Origin: Misgurnus anguillicaudatus
Lineage: Eukaryota > Chordata > Actinopteri > Cypriniformes > Cobitidae
Direction of reading: 5' to 3'
Length of the DNA stretch: 64,000 nucleotides
Assembly (NCBI RefSeq): GCF_027580225.2
Contig: NC_073352.2
Location: forward strand, 3,474,501-3,538,500
Shown: in pieces, positions 1-32,690 of the stretch
How positions within the stretch are numbered: the stretch's first letter is position 1
Layout: each line of letters opens with the position of its first letter
Made by a program: the position numbers and the translations under genes
Notes under the pieces: model-generated
What the model was told of the DNA's origin: nothing
Database searches by the model: none
What the model saw: the letters and a program-made list of their open reading frames with translations, nothing else

Positions 1-103
1 TGCAGTCAAGTTTTGCAGATCGCCATCTTTTGAAGAAATAGGGGGTTTCATGACACTTTAAGATTTACTCACATTTAGTTTAGGTTTACATCTACTTTAG
101 TTA

Positions 104-19767
<19,664 letters not shown>

Positions 19768-20191
19768 CTGAGAGGACAGAACCGGACTGGGTGAACCGCT
19801 TCAGGGGGCAGTCTCTGTTTTGCACACATTCACCTGAATGAATAAAAGAATGAAGAAGAAGAAGATATAATTAGATTATACTGCAGTCTCACTGAGCACA
19901 ATTACCCATATAATGGGATTTTGGCAATTTTGCGACTATACTTTACCTCAGGTAAACACAATTCATCGATAAACAATATGTGATTAGCTCACATTCACAG
20001 CAAGTATAAAACAGGTGGTGTTTTTAATCCATGAAAATGTTTTAATTGCATCTATACTGCACTAACTGAAGTGCATGAGTGTTTTAGTCATGCACCAAAT
20101 TTATTTTGACACTAAGAAGTTTTCCCTGAGCGTATAAAACCCTGAAAGGCACTGTTAAAGTATTTCTGTCTTCATCACGGCACCAAATAAT

Positions 20192-21411
20192 CAGTGTTGG
20201 GTGTAACGCGTTACAAAGTAACGCGTTACTGTAATAATATTACTTTTTTCAGTATCTAGTAATGTAACGCATTACCCGTCTGAAAATGGTAATATTATTA
20301 CAGTTTTCCCGAGCTAGTTACTTGCGTTACATTCTCCAGTAGCACCTTCATCACACAAAGGCACACAACACAGAGAACAAAAGGGAAGTGGAGGAGGGCG
20401 TGAATGGAACAGTGATTGGTCCAAGTTTGGCACAAGGTATCATTTACCATCACGATTGGTCGACACCCGGCAGCCGGCAGCAGAGCGGCACACTCAAAGA
20501 CAGATCGGGAAAATGGAAGCGTCAACAACGGCAAGCTTTTTTTCAGAGGAAGGTTCGCTAGTTTCGACGGGAGGAGATTCAGTCATTATTTTATTATGTT
20601 CAACGGAAGGAAAATAACTTGACGGTGAAGTGCACACTCTTTAATTTTTCTCCGAACGCTGTGCCCCACGTCCGGTAGCGGGTAAGGAAGCCAGCAGTAA
20701 TTTTTATGTTGTATTAAAATGTGGTGTATTTATGGTGGGTTTTCTCGCCGTGGAGACCTTGATGAATGTGAGGTTATGCCACGGTCTCCCGGCGCTCATT
20801 TCAATTTTGTATATCAATTTTACAGTAATTGACGAAGGCTGTGTCTTTAGCTTGAGTGATATTAATGATATTTATTGAATTGATTGTGTATTTATTACTT
20901 TGCGGTGTTAAATTTATATGTTTGGGTGTTGGATAAATTTGCTGTGCATTGCTGTGTATAGTGGGTGGGTAAATAATGTGCACTAACATCATGGTATCCC
21001 CCTGCTAAGAATACAGAACTCTTGGAAGTCTTAATCAGGAAATAATTTATTGTGAACCGTCATTATTTCATCAGCTGTCCATTTAAAGGTGTCCATCTAA
21101 AAATAATTGCAACCTGTTGTCATCCCTGTATTTTGAATGAGTAAATTGTTATCAAATTTAATCTAATAAAATTGTAACTTTTTATTGATTTGGGAGTTTT
21201 GTGTTTGGATGTTTTCTTGGCCGTGGCTTGCCCAAATAAACATTCTTGTCCAGAAAAAAAATGTAACTAGTAATATAACTAGTAATATAACTAGTAATAT
21301 AACTAGTTACTTGCTCCAGGGAGTAATAAAGTAAAGTAAGGCATTACTATTTTTGAGAGTAATATGTAATAAGTAATATATTACTTTTTTGAGTAACTAA
21401 CCCCAACACTG
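20192..21411. mobile_element. hAT element, 1.22 kb, duplication CAAATAAT
   Basis: Starts cagtgttgggtgtaacgcg and ends gagtaactaaccccaacactg. Perfect 8-bp duplications caaataat lie at 20184-20191 and 21412-21419. Subterminal arrays of gttac and aactag motifs are present. No transposase is recognisable. Confidence 0.92.
21265..21311. repeat. 12-bp subterminal tandem repeat in hAT
   Basis: Three perfect aactagtaatat units followed by a variant aactagttact, about 100 bases from the right end. hAT transposases bind short subterminal repeats, so this is a candidate binding array. Confidence 0.7.
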
Positions 21412-21419
21412 CAAATAAT

Positions 21420-22784
21420 GAAATACGTCCATGAGAATGTGTTTGTCGTTTAATGCAAGTTAAAACTGAACGCTTTTGGAGACCAAACTTAACTTCCGGT
21501 AGAACTCCACATAGTATCAATAACAACAGAGTCCTTTTAGAGTCACCTACTACACCGAGCTCACATTACTGTAAAATTAATGTATACAATGCTAGCTACA
21601 GATCCTTGAATTCTTGCCCTGCTGCCAAACCTCTCTTCACAGCAGTGAACTATGCTCACCGTCTCCCCTCGGTCTTAGGAAACATTTTCTTTTCGACAAG
21701 GTATTTGTTTCAAAGGTTAGTTTAGCCACTAGCCAGACAGATAAACACATACAAACCCGAAGTTAACTTTGGGCAAGATGCTGAAACCGTCTATTATGTT
21801 AGGAACTTTCAGACGGATATGTTGGGTGTTAGGTACTATGCACATGTTTTTGCAGCCATTTAACATTTCAACCTGACACATTTATTGTTAGCTTTCTGGT
21901 CAGGGGCGAGACAACCATTATAACTGGGAGTAAGGCATGGTCTAATTTCACCTGCCTTGCAAAGATAAAATGATGAAATTGTAGTGGCCCATACATTTAT
22001 TTTTTTGTGGAAAAAGAAGAACTTTGCTAGTTGCATTAGCAGTGAAGTGAACAAAACCTTATTTTCATTTATTTACATGCAAATCAATACATGCATTAGA
22101 AAACAACTTTAGACATTATTTGTAGATTTGTCAGGTTTCTCACAGGCAGTGACATCACAGCCTATAATCCATCATTCAAAAAGCCTGCAGGAAATCTGTC
22201 AAAAAATAAACCGTTGGATCTCTTTTCATGTCTGCGTCCTGTAAATGTAACATAAGTTCTTAATTTCGCACTTTTACAATTAACTGAGCGAGTCAAGAGC
22301 AGACTGTTTTGCGTTACTTTATGTTTGTGACATATATCTTTTACATACAAAGACAAACGCACTTAAACAAAAATTAAAAGGTGTTTACGCAAAATTGGGT
22401 TAATAGACAGAAATCTATATGCGCCAATCAGATTTTGCTTTAGCTGTTTATGACCTTTCCCCGATAAACGAAAAATGTTTTGCGCATTACGTGACCTTAC
22501 ACATTATCAGTTTATTTAGCGTAATCAGTGTAAGACCAAGCCTGATCTTACGAGAATTCGAACATATTTTACGAGATGGATAATTCATACAAAAATTAAT
22601 CGTGCAAAAACATATCATTTTCATAAAAAAAACAATAAAGAGACCCTAACGTCACAGGGGTCAAGGCAAATCGTACAAAAATTTAGGAATGTGGTTGTAC
22701 GAATTAATACGAATTAGTCACCTCGTAAAATTCTTACAAATTGCCATGAGCAATTAATTTCTTTTCTAAGTATGTTTAATTGTA
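21420..22784. other. Non-coding stretch, nothing recognised
   Basis: Between the 20.2-kb hAT element and the 22.8-kb TTAA element. No exon or element boundary was recognised. Confidence 0.4.
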
Positions 22785-22788
22785 TTAA

Positions 22789-24080
22789 AGGTGCAATTTG
22801 TAAGATATTTGCAGTAAAATCTCCAAAAACCACTAGGCCAGTGTTATATATTTTGTCCAGCTGATTACTATCAATATCTGTAATGTTTTCAACTACTTGT
22901 AAATCGTGAGAAAATTTCCATTCAAAACATTGACACGGGGCAGTGCAGTCTCCTGTCAATGACGTTAATATCCATGTGACCCTTTGTCACCGCCTTTACT
23001 GACGTAACCCACATGAGAACAGTGGTCGAGCTCAAAAAAATAAAATGGCGGCCAAGGAAGCGGCTGGAGCACAAATTTAGTGAAAATAAACGTATATTTT
23101 CACTTTTTAAGCATTTTAATTTCATTTCTAGCGAGAAATTAGTATTGTAGTTTTCAAATATGTGATTAGTTATCACAAAGGCGCTCTCTGTTTATATTTC
23201 AAACACGCTGCCTTTGAAGTGCGTCGGAAAGCCTTTCTCTGAGCGGCCTTCAGGCCTCCGAGGCCGAAGTCATGTCCTCATGAGGGAGCAAGGCCACAAG
23301 TCCTCACAGTCTTGAGGTTTCGGACGCAGCCAGTGTCGTGGACAAATGCGGAACTATGCGCTTGCTTATGGACTTATGGATATCTCTGTACCGTCTGCCG
23401 CTGGTTGTGTCAGCTCCTGTAAGCGTACGGGCCAACCAAACGACCCAAGAAAAGTTTGGAACAAAACGAGGGAGGATCAATTTGGTGTTGCATTATCTGG
23501 ATAGAGAGAGCTTCACGACAACATTTAACTAGACCGAGATTCTGATCCTGCTTGTGTTTTACGCGATGGGTGAGTTGTTTTGATTCGTAACCCTTCAAAA
23601 AACGTATGCTATTATATTGATCACAACATTAGTGTAATCAGCGCGTCTTCCCGCGGACGATATGCACATCAAAAGGTATTGTACAGCAATATAAATGGTC
23701 ATTTTAAGACACTTCACAATAAGATTTGTACTGTCAATACATTATGTGAAAAATCATTGTAGATTGTAAGTTGAAAACTTAATTCTGAGCTGTGTTTACC
23801 ATCGAATTTGGACTAATACTGTAATATCAATATGACTAACAATTTCGTTTTGAACATCACATATAAACTTACATAATGAAATAAACGATGTCATCAAACG
23901 CAACATTTATAAGACTTGATTACCTTATCCATCAACGTGATTTCTCGTTCTCGTCTGATATGGCTAAAGTTAAAGACTACAAATCCCATAATTCCACGCT
24001 GCTTCAGAGCGTAAGTAAACAACATCATTGTTTTTGTTTGATCTGGCGCCATCTTTCGGCGCATTTTACATATTGTATCT
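22789..24080. mobile_element. TTAA-flanked non-autonomous element
   Basis: TTAA at 22785-22788 and 24081-24084. Left end aggtgcaatttgtaa; reverse complement of the right end agatacaatatgtaa (12 of 15 identical). TTAA duplications fit piggyBac or Kolobok. No transposase seen. Confidence 0.6.
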
Positions 24081-24089
24081 TTAAAGGGA

Positions 24090-25867
24090 CTGAAGTTATT
24101 CTTTCGAGTTTTAACAACATTTATTTTTATTAGAGGTTATGAGATCTAAAGTTGCAGTATTTATTCATTGTACAAAGGACTCATTCATGAAGATCAATGA
24201 AGTTTTGATGTTTTATGAGCTCTTCTGGATTTCTCCAATTGGTAACATTCAAAATGTTCTTGAGTAAAAATCTATGAGGTAACCAACAACCCAGTAAGTT
24301 TGATATTGGCAAGATACTGTTTTTTAAAACATAAGTATGTATTAAACTTTACAACATCCACATATGTGCATGACCACACTGTTTCTTACGATTTCTCTAA
24401 CTGTAATGCACACAAAACAGAATCATTATGTGATATGTGATGGATGAGCTTTGATGTCATGTCTTATGTAAAAGGCTTGAATCGAACACCTACTGAATAT
24501 TCAAATATGCATTATGCAAAAGCACTTAAAACTCTGAGAGCCATCATGAACCTGCACATTACACTAATGGCCACAAAGATGGAGGGCGAAATAATAACAG
24601 ATTCCAGCCAAGTCTTCTTTATGCTGTGCATTTACAAAAATAAACGAAGTGAGACAAAGAAGAGAAACGATGGAAAGGTCTTAAGACTTTCTTTATCTTA
24701 ATGCTAACGTTTTACTGTGAATGTGTCACAACAAAGTGACACTCTCCATTCGTCAGGTCCCTCTGGGCCGATTCTGAAGGTCACGGTTACATCTGTTTAT
24801 TGTTCACCCTCAGACTCTTTCTAGTATTGTTATCCTGCTGTATGTTTATAACACTTCGGGCTGTTGTGTACATTTGTATTGATGCAGCTGGAATAAAGCT
24901 GTGCTCAGATCTGCCACTGGAAGAGCATCTATCAGGTGCTTCAGATATCTGAATGCCACAATCGTGTGAATGCGTCTTAAGATCTCTGTCTGGTGAAAAT
25001 GAAGGGCATCTACTGTATCCTATCTTCATTTGTTCCCTTTTTTGTCTCCTGTCAAATATGGGTAGATTAATTTAGAGCAAAATTGCAAAAGGAAAAACCA
25101 CCAACAATCAAGAATGCATGATTATATGATGTCATTGCTTTGCAATCAAAAAATTTGTCAATGGGGCAAAAACAGCCACGAACAATAAATAAGGAAGAAA
25201 AAAAATAAAATCTCATGCTGCACAAAAAGTAAAAATGCATTAAAGGCAATGTTTTTACCAATCTTTGACATGCCCAAGATCAGCCCACAATCACGTTTTA
25301 TATTGAAAATCAGTTAAAATCATGGACTTTTTGTAAAAAAAAAATGGTAGTTTTGATCAGTACTGAGGTTGATTAACAGATTTAAGCAAAAAATGAGAAT
25401 TTTTTACAGCAGTTTAATTTAGTGGATGTTTTCATCCACTAACAACACGAAAGGGTAGCAAATTTGCACAGTGTATTGTTGACTTTTTGAAATATTTCAA
25501 AGCATTTTCCCAAAATATGTGTAAAAATAAGAATGGTCATCAAAAATAATTTTTGCTGAAACACACAGAAAGTTGTGGCCAAATTAAGACCTCATAGTGG
25601 ATGAAAACATCCCTAACAACCTATAAGGGTTAAATGAGAATTAATGGTGTCAGATATTTGTCCTGGAATTCCTAATTTCAAATTAAAAATCATTTTGACG
25701 CTTATTGACACAGTAAAAGTATAGAGCCATAAGATTAATGTGAATTTGCATAGCTCAGTTCATTTGGTCTTGAATAAATGAGTCTGTCCATATTTAACTT
25801 ACTGGCTTTTGATTTCTTTGATAGGTTGGCAAATTTAAGCGGACGTTTACAGAGATCTCTTTTAAAA
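24090..25867. other. Non-coding stretch with local repeat fragments
   Basis: No exon recognised. Around 25420-25620, gtggatgttttcatccact and the related gtggatgaaaacatcc form an inverted pair about 170 bases apart, probably an old MITE. Confidence 0.35.
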
Positions 25868-25875
25868 CTCTATAG

Positions 25876-26183
25876 CAGGGGTCACCAATGTGGTGCCCGC
25901 GGGCACCAGGTAGCCCGCACAGAGTCTGTGAGGTGCCCGCCAAAGCACATTCTATTAATAGTCTCAACTGTATTATTTATTCATTACATATTTTTTTATA
26001 TTAGCTTGGCTTGGTTTACGTATGTTAAAATTTTAAACAATACTAAAACATATAAACAAGTCAAATAAAATAAAATAAACAAGTAAAACAAAAAGTTTTA
26101 AGTAGACTATATCAAAAAGTAGCCCTCCAGATTGTTTTATCCATTGTGGTAGCCCTTGCTCATAAAAAGGTTGGAGACCCCTG
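25876..26183. mobile_element. hAT MITE, 308 bp
   Basis: Starts caggggtcaccaatg and ends ggttggagacccctg. Flanks ctctatag (25868-25875) and cactagag (26184-26191) match at 6 of 8 positions, an eroded duplication. Charlie-like type. Confidence 0.8.
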
Positions 26184-26241
26184 CACTAGAGGCAACACGT
26201 AAAGATCATTAGATTTTTTATATTCAGAAAAAATGCCTAAA

Positions 26242-26519
26242 TGTGGGTTTACACAAAACGCGAAGCGTGCAATCGCATTGCGTTGGTCGCTCTAGATTAC
26301 TCGCGGGATTTTACTTTGTGTCATGGGAATTTATCGCTTGAGTTGAATATTTTCAACTTGGACGAAGACGCGTTTGAGGTGAATAGCGCGTGTTTACACG
26401 GCAAACGCGCAGCCCATATCGCGTCATTGGCATCGCCCCAAACGAGGACGCATCTGATCACGTAATGTATGTAATCTACTCGCACAAATCGTTGAACTCG
26501 CATCTGGTGTAAACCCACA
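26242..26519. repeat. MITE with tgtgggtttacac inverted ends
   Basis: Perfect 13-base inverted ends: tgtgggtttacac at 26242 and gtgtaaacccaca ending at 26519. Interior is rich in CG dinucleotides. No convincing target duplication, so the superfamily is open. Confidence 0.6.
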
Positions 26520-26638
26520 GTAATACAGGAAACATCAGTGTTCCCCCATCATTATAGGGGTTGCCATAATTTCACAATTAATATGTGATCATGGATCAAA
26601 ATTTTTTGTTCTTACCGTCAACGAGGTAAGAGACATTA

Positions 26639-27603
26639 TCCTCTTTCACAAAGTAATTTCAGTAAATTACCACAAATTTACCAGAATGAATTTACCAGTA
26701 AATACAAAAATGTGCAGTTCACACACGCAGTGACATTCTGTCTTTTTACCAATAAGCCATCATTCACACATCAGTGTCAAAATACCGGTAAACTCGATGA
26801 GAAAGTTGAAGTTACCCGTGGCGGGTTCAGTGTTGTATTTGCAAACAATGGCGAGTTATGACTTTATATCCACTGTACGTATTTTGTGGTTTTCACATGT
26901 GTTGCAAAAGCTGATGGTCGCAAAGTTGCTCGTGACCAAACAACATAACATTAGGCGACGTCAAATAGAACTTGCGTCTTAAACAACAGTATTGTTCACA
27001 CATTAAACAGTGTGGGGGTAAACGCGCCATCTGTATCAAAACGTTGATTGGCCCAAAGCTGTCTGCGCGGTCTGAAATTGTCCGTTCTAAATAGCGGTAA
27101 TCTACAGCAGTGTTCCCCAACCTTTTTTCTGTCACGGCACAGTTTTAATAAGTAAAAAAAACATACGGCACACCACTATACCAAAAAGCATTAAAAGAAA
27201 TGCACAAACCTCTATTGCAATGCTTAAATGACTTGTTAACTGGAATATTTTACTATATTTAATGTAGAACTCACATTCAAAGCAAGTACTCTTGTTTTGA
27301 TGAACACAAAGATTATATCCTGGCTGGAATTGATGACAGTTGTGATTTTTAATTTTTCCACGGCACACCAAACAAGCTGTCACGGCACACTAGTGTGCCA
27401 CGGCACAGTGGTTGGGAAACACTGATCTACAGTATATTTTTTGTTCACACATAGCACTTACAGGTAAATTAATGGTAATCTTAAAACCTCTTTCTGGTAA
27501 ATTGGCAGCAGTGATTTACCAGAAAGGTTCTGTTCACACATGACCTGTTAACTGCAATTTACCAGTAAATTACCAGTAAAGACTGTATGTGTAAAAGAGA
27601 CTA
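26639..27603. repeat. MITE-like repeat split by a hAT insertion
   Basis: Both flanks of the 27108-27424 hAT MITE carry the same motifs (ttaccagtaaat, gttcacac). Outer ends tatcctctttcaca and tgtgtaaaagagacta are inverted relatives. Boundaries are approximate. Confidence 0.45.
27108..27424. mobile_element. hAT MITE, 317 bp, duplication ATCTACAG
   Basis: Starts cagtgttccccaacctttt and ends gtggttgggaaacactg. Perfect 8-bp duplications atctacag lie at 27100-27107 and 27425-27432. Repeated gtcacggcac motifs occur near both ends. Confidence 0.92.
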
Positions 27604-29393
27604 TTGACTCATCTGTCAAGTCCTCCAGAATTCCTACAGAATTTTTTCGACTATCTTTTCGTTTATGGCGAAATTGGGACAAGTAATGGACAGTATCACT
27701 TTGTGGCAGCATGGCACAAGGATTTTAAATTCATGCAGTATTTTAATTTTAATAAAACCAGGGGACCCCCTTTTTAGGGGGTCCTTCAATGCTGGACCCC
27801 CAGCCCCTGTCAATTTGCACACTGGGAAACATAAGAAATCTCAATACCACAAAATTACAACCACAAATATATTTTAATATGTTTTGTATCCACTTTAATA
27901 TTTGCGTTGAATGAAATGAATGTTGCTGTATAAACCTACATTTCATAAAGCATCAAATGTTATTGTAAAGGAAAATGAATGTGTTATAAATACGCTTGAA
28001 AATGTGTGCTTTCGTTTAATGTGTGTTTATTTTATAATTAGTAATATCAGCTTCAAATATGTCTTTGCTACATTTATAAGAATGCAGACACTCATAGATA
28101 TATACAAAATGACTGTTATTCGTATAAATAAGTCAGACAACATCAGTTCCGAGTACACAATACTGTAAAGACATAAGTGACAAAACCCAAAAGAGAGTTG
28201 CTGTCATCATTCGTACGTCAAATAAAGCTGTATCAGAAGGGTCCAGTCTACACACTGCTGCTACACAATGACAGATCACAGTTACACAAGCAAGACAAAA
28301 GGAGACAGAAGAGACACACACATACAAAACAGCCCTTCAGCACTGGGCCAAGCTCAGCAATGGAGACAGAGTAATACTGTCAAGACATGTATCCCAAGGG
28401 CATAGACTAGCTGGAGTGTTGCCATGGATACAGCTGAAGTGAGCTGAAGGAAAATGAGCTATATGACCGCAACAAATGATGCTCCAGTCATCCCTACCAA
28501 CATCAAGACCACACGTACATGCCTTATCATACAAAGTACACACCATTATAACTTTATTTTGAAAGCAGTGATTTGGTCCTCGAAAACTGACAGACGGAAA
28601 TTTTATTTATTTATACAAGCGGTCATTCACATGGTTTAGTAAGGGTAGTAATCCTGTGAGTTCACGTTTTAGAGAATGCAAATGATACTTCCATTGTAAA
28701 TTTTTATAGCATCCACTTGCGACCCACCCACAATTAATGAGTGTTGTTTTTATATACTTGACCAGCCGATCTGCGGATTATCCGCACATCACTAGCCCTC
28801 CTAGACATCTACGGATGTTTGTCTCATAAAGGCGGTTGCTGCTGTTCTGACAGCGCTGCAAGTTGTTTGCTTCATAGAGCGTCAAAAGATTAATTTGGCA
28901 CGGTGTTGGACACATTTTATTTCAAAACATAGCCAAGCCTTACAGTATATCTGCGTATCGTTGACAGAGAATAAATGAAAGCATGATTACATGTTTCCTC
29001 ATGTTTAGCCTCCTGGGCGTGCTCATGCAGTGACGGCGGTATGATCACTTTTAGGGGTTCTCATATTTATGTTTACATATACAGAGCAATGTGATCTGTT
29101 TTTCATTAGTACAAAGTATGAATATGTTAAAATCTTAAGACGACTCATCTTGTTCTGATGTTGTTCAGGGGAGAGGTCAAAAAGTCCCCCCCCCCGTAAT
29201 TCAGACCCTGGTTAACGTTCTTGCATGCTTATACAAAAATGCGTATACGCTTTATATCAACAGTGACTGGACAAATACTGCACCATGTGTTAACTGACGC
29301 TTATTTCGTCCTGTAAAGACCCTTGGCACTGCTGAACATTTTGTTTTTTCTATGTGACCCCACAAATAAACACATAAATGTAAAGAGCACCTA
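27604..29393. other. Non-coding stretch with minor repeat debris
   Basis: A palindrome, ggaccccctttttagg followed by gggtcc, lies at about 27762-27783. At 28765-28793 ccgcacatcactag looks like a truncated hAT end related to the element at 58.39 kb. No exon was recognised. Confidence 0.4.
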
Positions 29394-30397
29394 TGATCCG
29401 ATTTTACATTTGGAACGATTTTACATTTCCTTTGGTGTGTAAGTGTGGATTAGTACATGTTAACCATATGCAAAGGCACAAACCCCAAAGTAAACAATGA
29501 CACGAGTTATCGTCTCCAACGTAAATCTCTTTTCTTGGACTACATCAAACACACGGATTGTAGGCAACAGTTTACTTCCTGTGCCAGATGACGTGGACAC
29601 GACGGTCATTATCGCTCCGCCCGCTTCTGACTTACAGCCTTTAAGTAGTCTATGTTTTCATATTTAAAGAATTTACTTCAGACTAAACCATGACTCAAAC
29701 ATGAGTTTTGTGCAGTGCAGAGTAGCGCTTGTTGTTTGTCGTTTCTACTAGGGATGGGCACGAGTACTCGATTGCTCAAAAATTGCTCGATTGTACTACA
29801 GTACTATACATAGAATACACTATATACATTAACAGAATATAATCTATATGAATAAATACAATGCAATGCAATGATCACTCAGAAATGTGATGATCAAACA
29901 CTTAAAATGACGTGGCAAAGATATGTACTATAGGCAAGAAGTTAACAATAAACTTTATTATTGAAAAGTAGTCTAATATAAGCGCACAAAACAGTAAACT
30001 TGACTTATTATAAATAACTTTAAAACACACAGAACAAAGTACATTAAACTTGCATCATTTGCAGTTTTGAAGAGAATTACGTTATATTGGACTTATACTT
30101 AAATGGGAAACTTATGGAGTCATTGTTTATTAGCTGTAAGTAGTTGTGTACTTCACAAATTAGTTAGCAACTCAACGTTAAGAAGACAATGCTTGACTGA
30201 CAACATATATAGGCTACTGTTTAATGTAGTGCACATCGTTTTTATAACACGACAGTGTTTGGCGCAAACTTTAGACTTTCTTAAAACTAAAGGATCTTCT
30301 CTTCACCTCTTTTATTTAGCGAGGGTGTAAAGTTGCACGAGCTTATTAAATTAATTGCTCTGAAATGAGCATGTCTAATATATAATCTCATATACTG

Positions 30398-31745
30398 TCT
30401 TATACAACAGTTCTTTCTGGTTCTCGAATCTGATTGGCTAAGAGGCGTGCAATATTCTACTGATAACGGCACAGTAACCGCTTCACCTTTCGTATCATTC
30501 CGCCACCTAGTGAATGGAGGTCCTCTAAACAGGCTCATCTCTGAATGGAAAAACTGCAGGCACACACGGACACACACAACCGCGTTGTTTTTAAACACTC
30601 TCCGTGTGTGTCATTAGTTCACTAGCTCGTAAATCAGTCTGTGAATCCCCAATCGGAAGTTAATTTTTCTGCAAAGATCAGTGCTCTTGGATGTTACGTT
30701 AAAGTTAATGGGAGAAATGTCTTGTCACATCGTGTGGACGATTAACACTTGGAAAGAGGAATGTAAACACTCATTTTTTTCTGGAGCTATATCTCTTATC
30801 AGAATGCGAAAACACCGTGGAACTGCAGATAAGCACCGCAGCTTTTAAATGTGGACATTGATCATTTATTTAATCGCGACGTGACTATTAAAACATGTTA
30901 TGAGATATCGCCACTGGTATATTTATAAGCAGTATGCAAAAACATCTCTCTGACACTTATAAAAAACTTTTATATAGTACTGACAAGAACGAAGTCTAAT
31001 AATAACCGAGTGCTCGTATGGCGTTAAGATGAAATGGTAAACCAATAGTAACATTATATAAGTATAGTTTTATTAACTTTTACCTCGCGCCAAAACAATA
31101 ACAACACAAAAGACACTAAATATGAATAAGAAAACAAGTAATAGTTTCATCATGACACCAAATACTGCTGATTTTATCTAATTTTTGACCATCAGGCCAA
31201 CATGAGAGCCGGGGAATCCCTGTCAGAGATGTAGCCCAGAGAGGGCGGTGGTCAGCGGGGCGAGTGAACACTGACGTCCGCTCATGCTTTGGTTCTCCTA
31301 CGTACCGAATCTCACTAAGCAAACGGTCAAACAGGCGCTATCTTTACTAATCGACTGTAGATTTAAATATAATACATATATTTTCTCGATCTTAAAACTA
31401 CACTTTGTGACCAAAAAACGTTAATATAAGAAACGCCTATCCGTCCATTGAGTTATTATGAGATTCAAAGCAGCCGAAAGTGTTACCTGTCATTCAGGCC
31501 GCCCTCAAATCCGTGGCGGAAGAAGTAGTTCTCAAACAAAGAGGCTTTTAAAATAACTCCGTTGTTGTTTTCAAGTTTTCGTTTTTCAAACGTGTGCCGT
31601 CGAACTGTTGTATAAAAGCAATATCGCTCTCGGAGTCGTGTGATATAGAGATATAGAGCTCGGCCTACGCCCTCGTGCCTCTGGCCTAATCACAGCTGTG
31701 ATGATATAGAGCTATATCACACTCCTACTCGAGCGATATTGCTTA
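30398..31745. repeat. Dispersed repeat, second copy at 57.7 kb
   Basis: Shares long near-identical stretches with 57706-58165, such as gaatctgattggctaagag and ccgccacctagtgaatggag. At its right, agcaatatcgctc (31618) and gagcgatattgct (31731-31743) form an inverted pair around a palindromic centre. Superfamily unknown. Confidence 0.55.
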
Positions 31746-31748
31746 AAT

Positions 31749-32690
31749 ATAGAGGGTTTTCACAACGTCATCAGAGCGGTAGTCGCCATATTGGAGGCAC
31801 TCCGCATCACGACAGAGCACAGAAACTGATGTATATCCCGAACGTCGTCAAGGAAAATGGCTAATTATTCCCTGTTTGAGATTGTACCATTAGGACAGTT
31901 TGAGAAAAACATTTGGAATATTATCGACTTCCAAAAGTTATTAAAAACCAGGGAAAGGGATGCAAGAAATTATCAGATAAGCCGCTTGTGGTTGGCAAAG
32001 CTCAAGAAAAAGAGTAATATTGTATCAGAAATATGATTGAAGTACATAAAGTATAAAACAAGTATGCTTCTACTTGTTGTGCCTTATTTAAAGAGTATTT
32101 AATATGTACTTTTAGTGTTTGCACAAAATGTACTTAAACACAACTAAAATTTGCGCTGCTATGCCTTAATGCCAGTGTGTTTAATTGCTCAAAACAAATT
32201 TTCTATTGTAATGAACATAATATTTTTAATAGTAAATGGTAAAAACAATTATTGCTTTTATTATTGCTTTTTGCTATATAGATAAAGCTGACATATTTAT
32301 ATAAAGAAATAAATATTATATATTTATCACATATGGGCTCGGCATGAAAACCAGGTAGTTGACTAACTTATATCGGGATATGCAACTGAAGAAAGAATCG
32401 CCGGGTCGTCACGGATCCAAGAAGAGGGAGCTAACTCGTATCTGCTGCTGCACTGCCTATAAATTGTAATTTCTTGAAATATCGTGCCTTTTCTTGTGCT
32501 CCAAGTCCTTCCCTATATGCCTTTGTATCTTGGACGCCTTTTCTGTTGTTAAGACATGTCTACATTCACTTAAAGTTTCCAAAGCGCACAATAATCCATT
32601 GTACTCCGTTCTGTTCTTTACACCGAGTGCCTCCACAATGGCCGCGCATCCGGGTTACCGCCCAGATCGTGACGTCGGTGAAAACCCTTT
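31749..32690. repeat. Repeat with inverted agggttttcac ends, inserted in a hAT copy
   Basis: Left end agagggttttcacaacgtca and the reverse complement of the right end aaagggttttcaccgacgtc are inverted. The arrangement (gttttcac, gacgtca, then gccatattgg or gcggccattg) resembles the P-like elements at 38.2 and 42.4 kb, but no 8-bp duplication or THAP motif was found. Confidence 0.45.
31857..32036 (+). CDS. Unassigned 59-codon open frame inside a repeat
   Basis: Starts MANYSLFEIVPLGQFEKNIW and ends KLKKKSNIVSEI. It lies 110 bases inside the left end of the 31.75-kb repeat, where the related elements place their first coding exon. Basic and possibly the start of an element-encoded protein; no domain was recognised and it may be chance. 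Confidence 0.2.
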   Translation: MANYSLFEIVPLGQFEKNIWNIIDFQKLLKTRERDARNYQISRLWLAKLKKKSNIVSEI

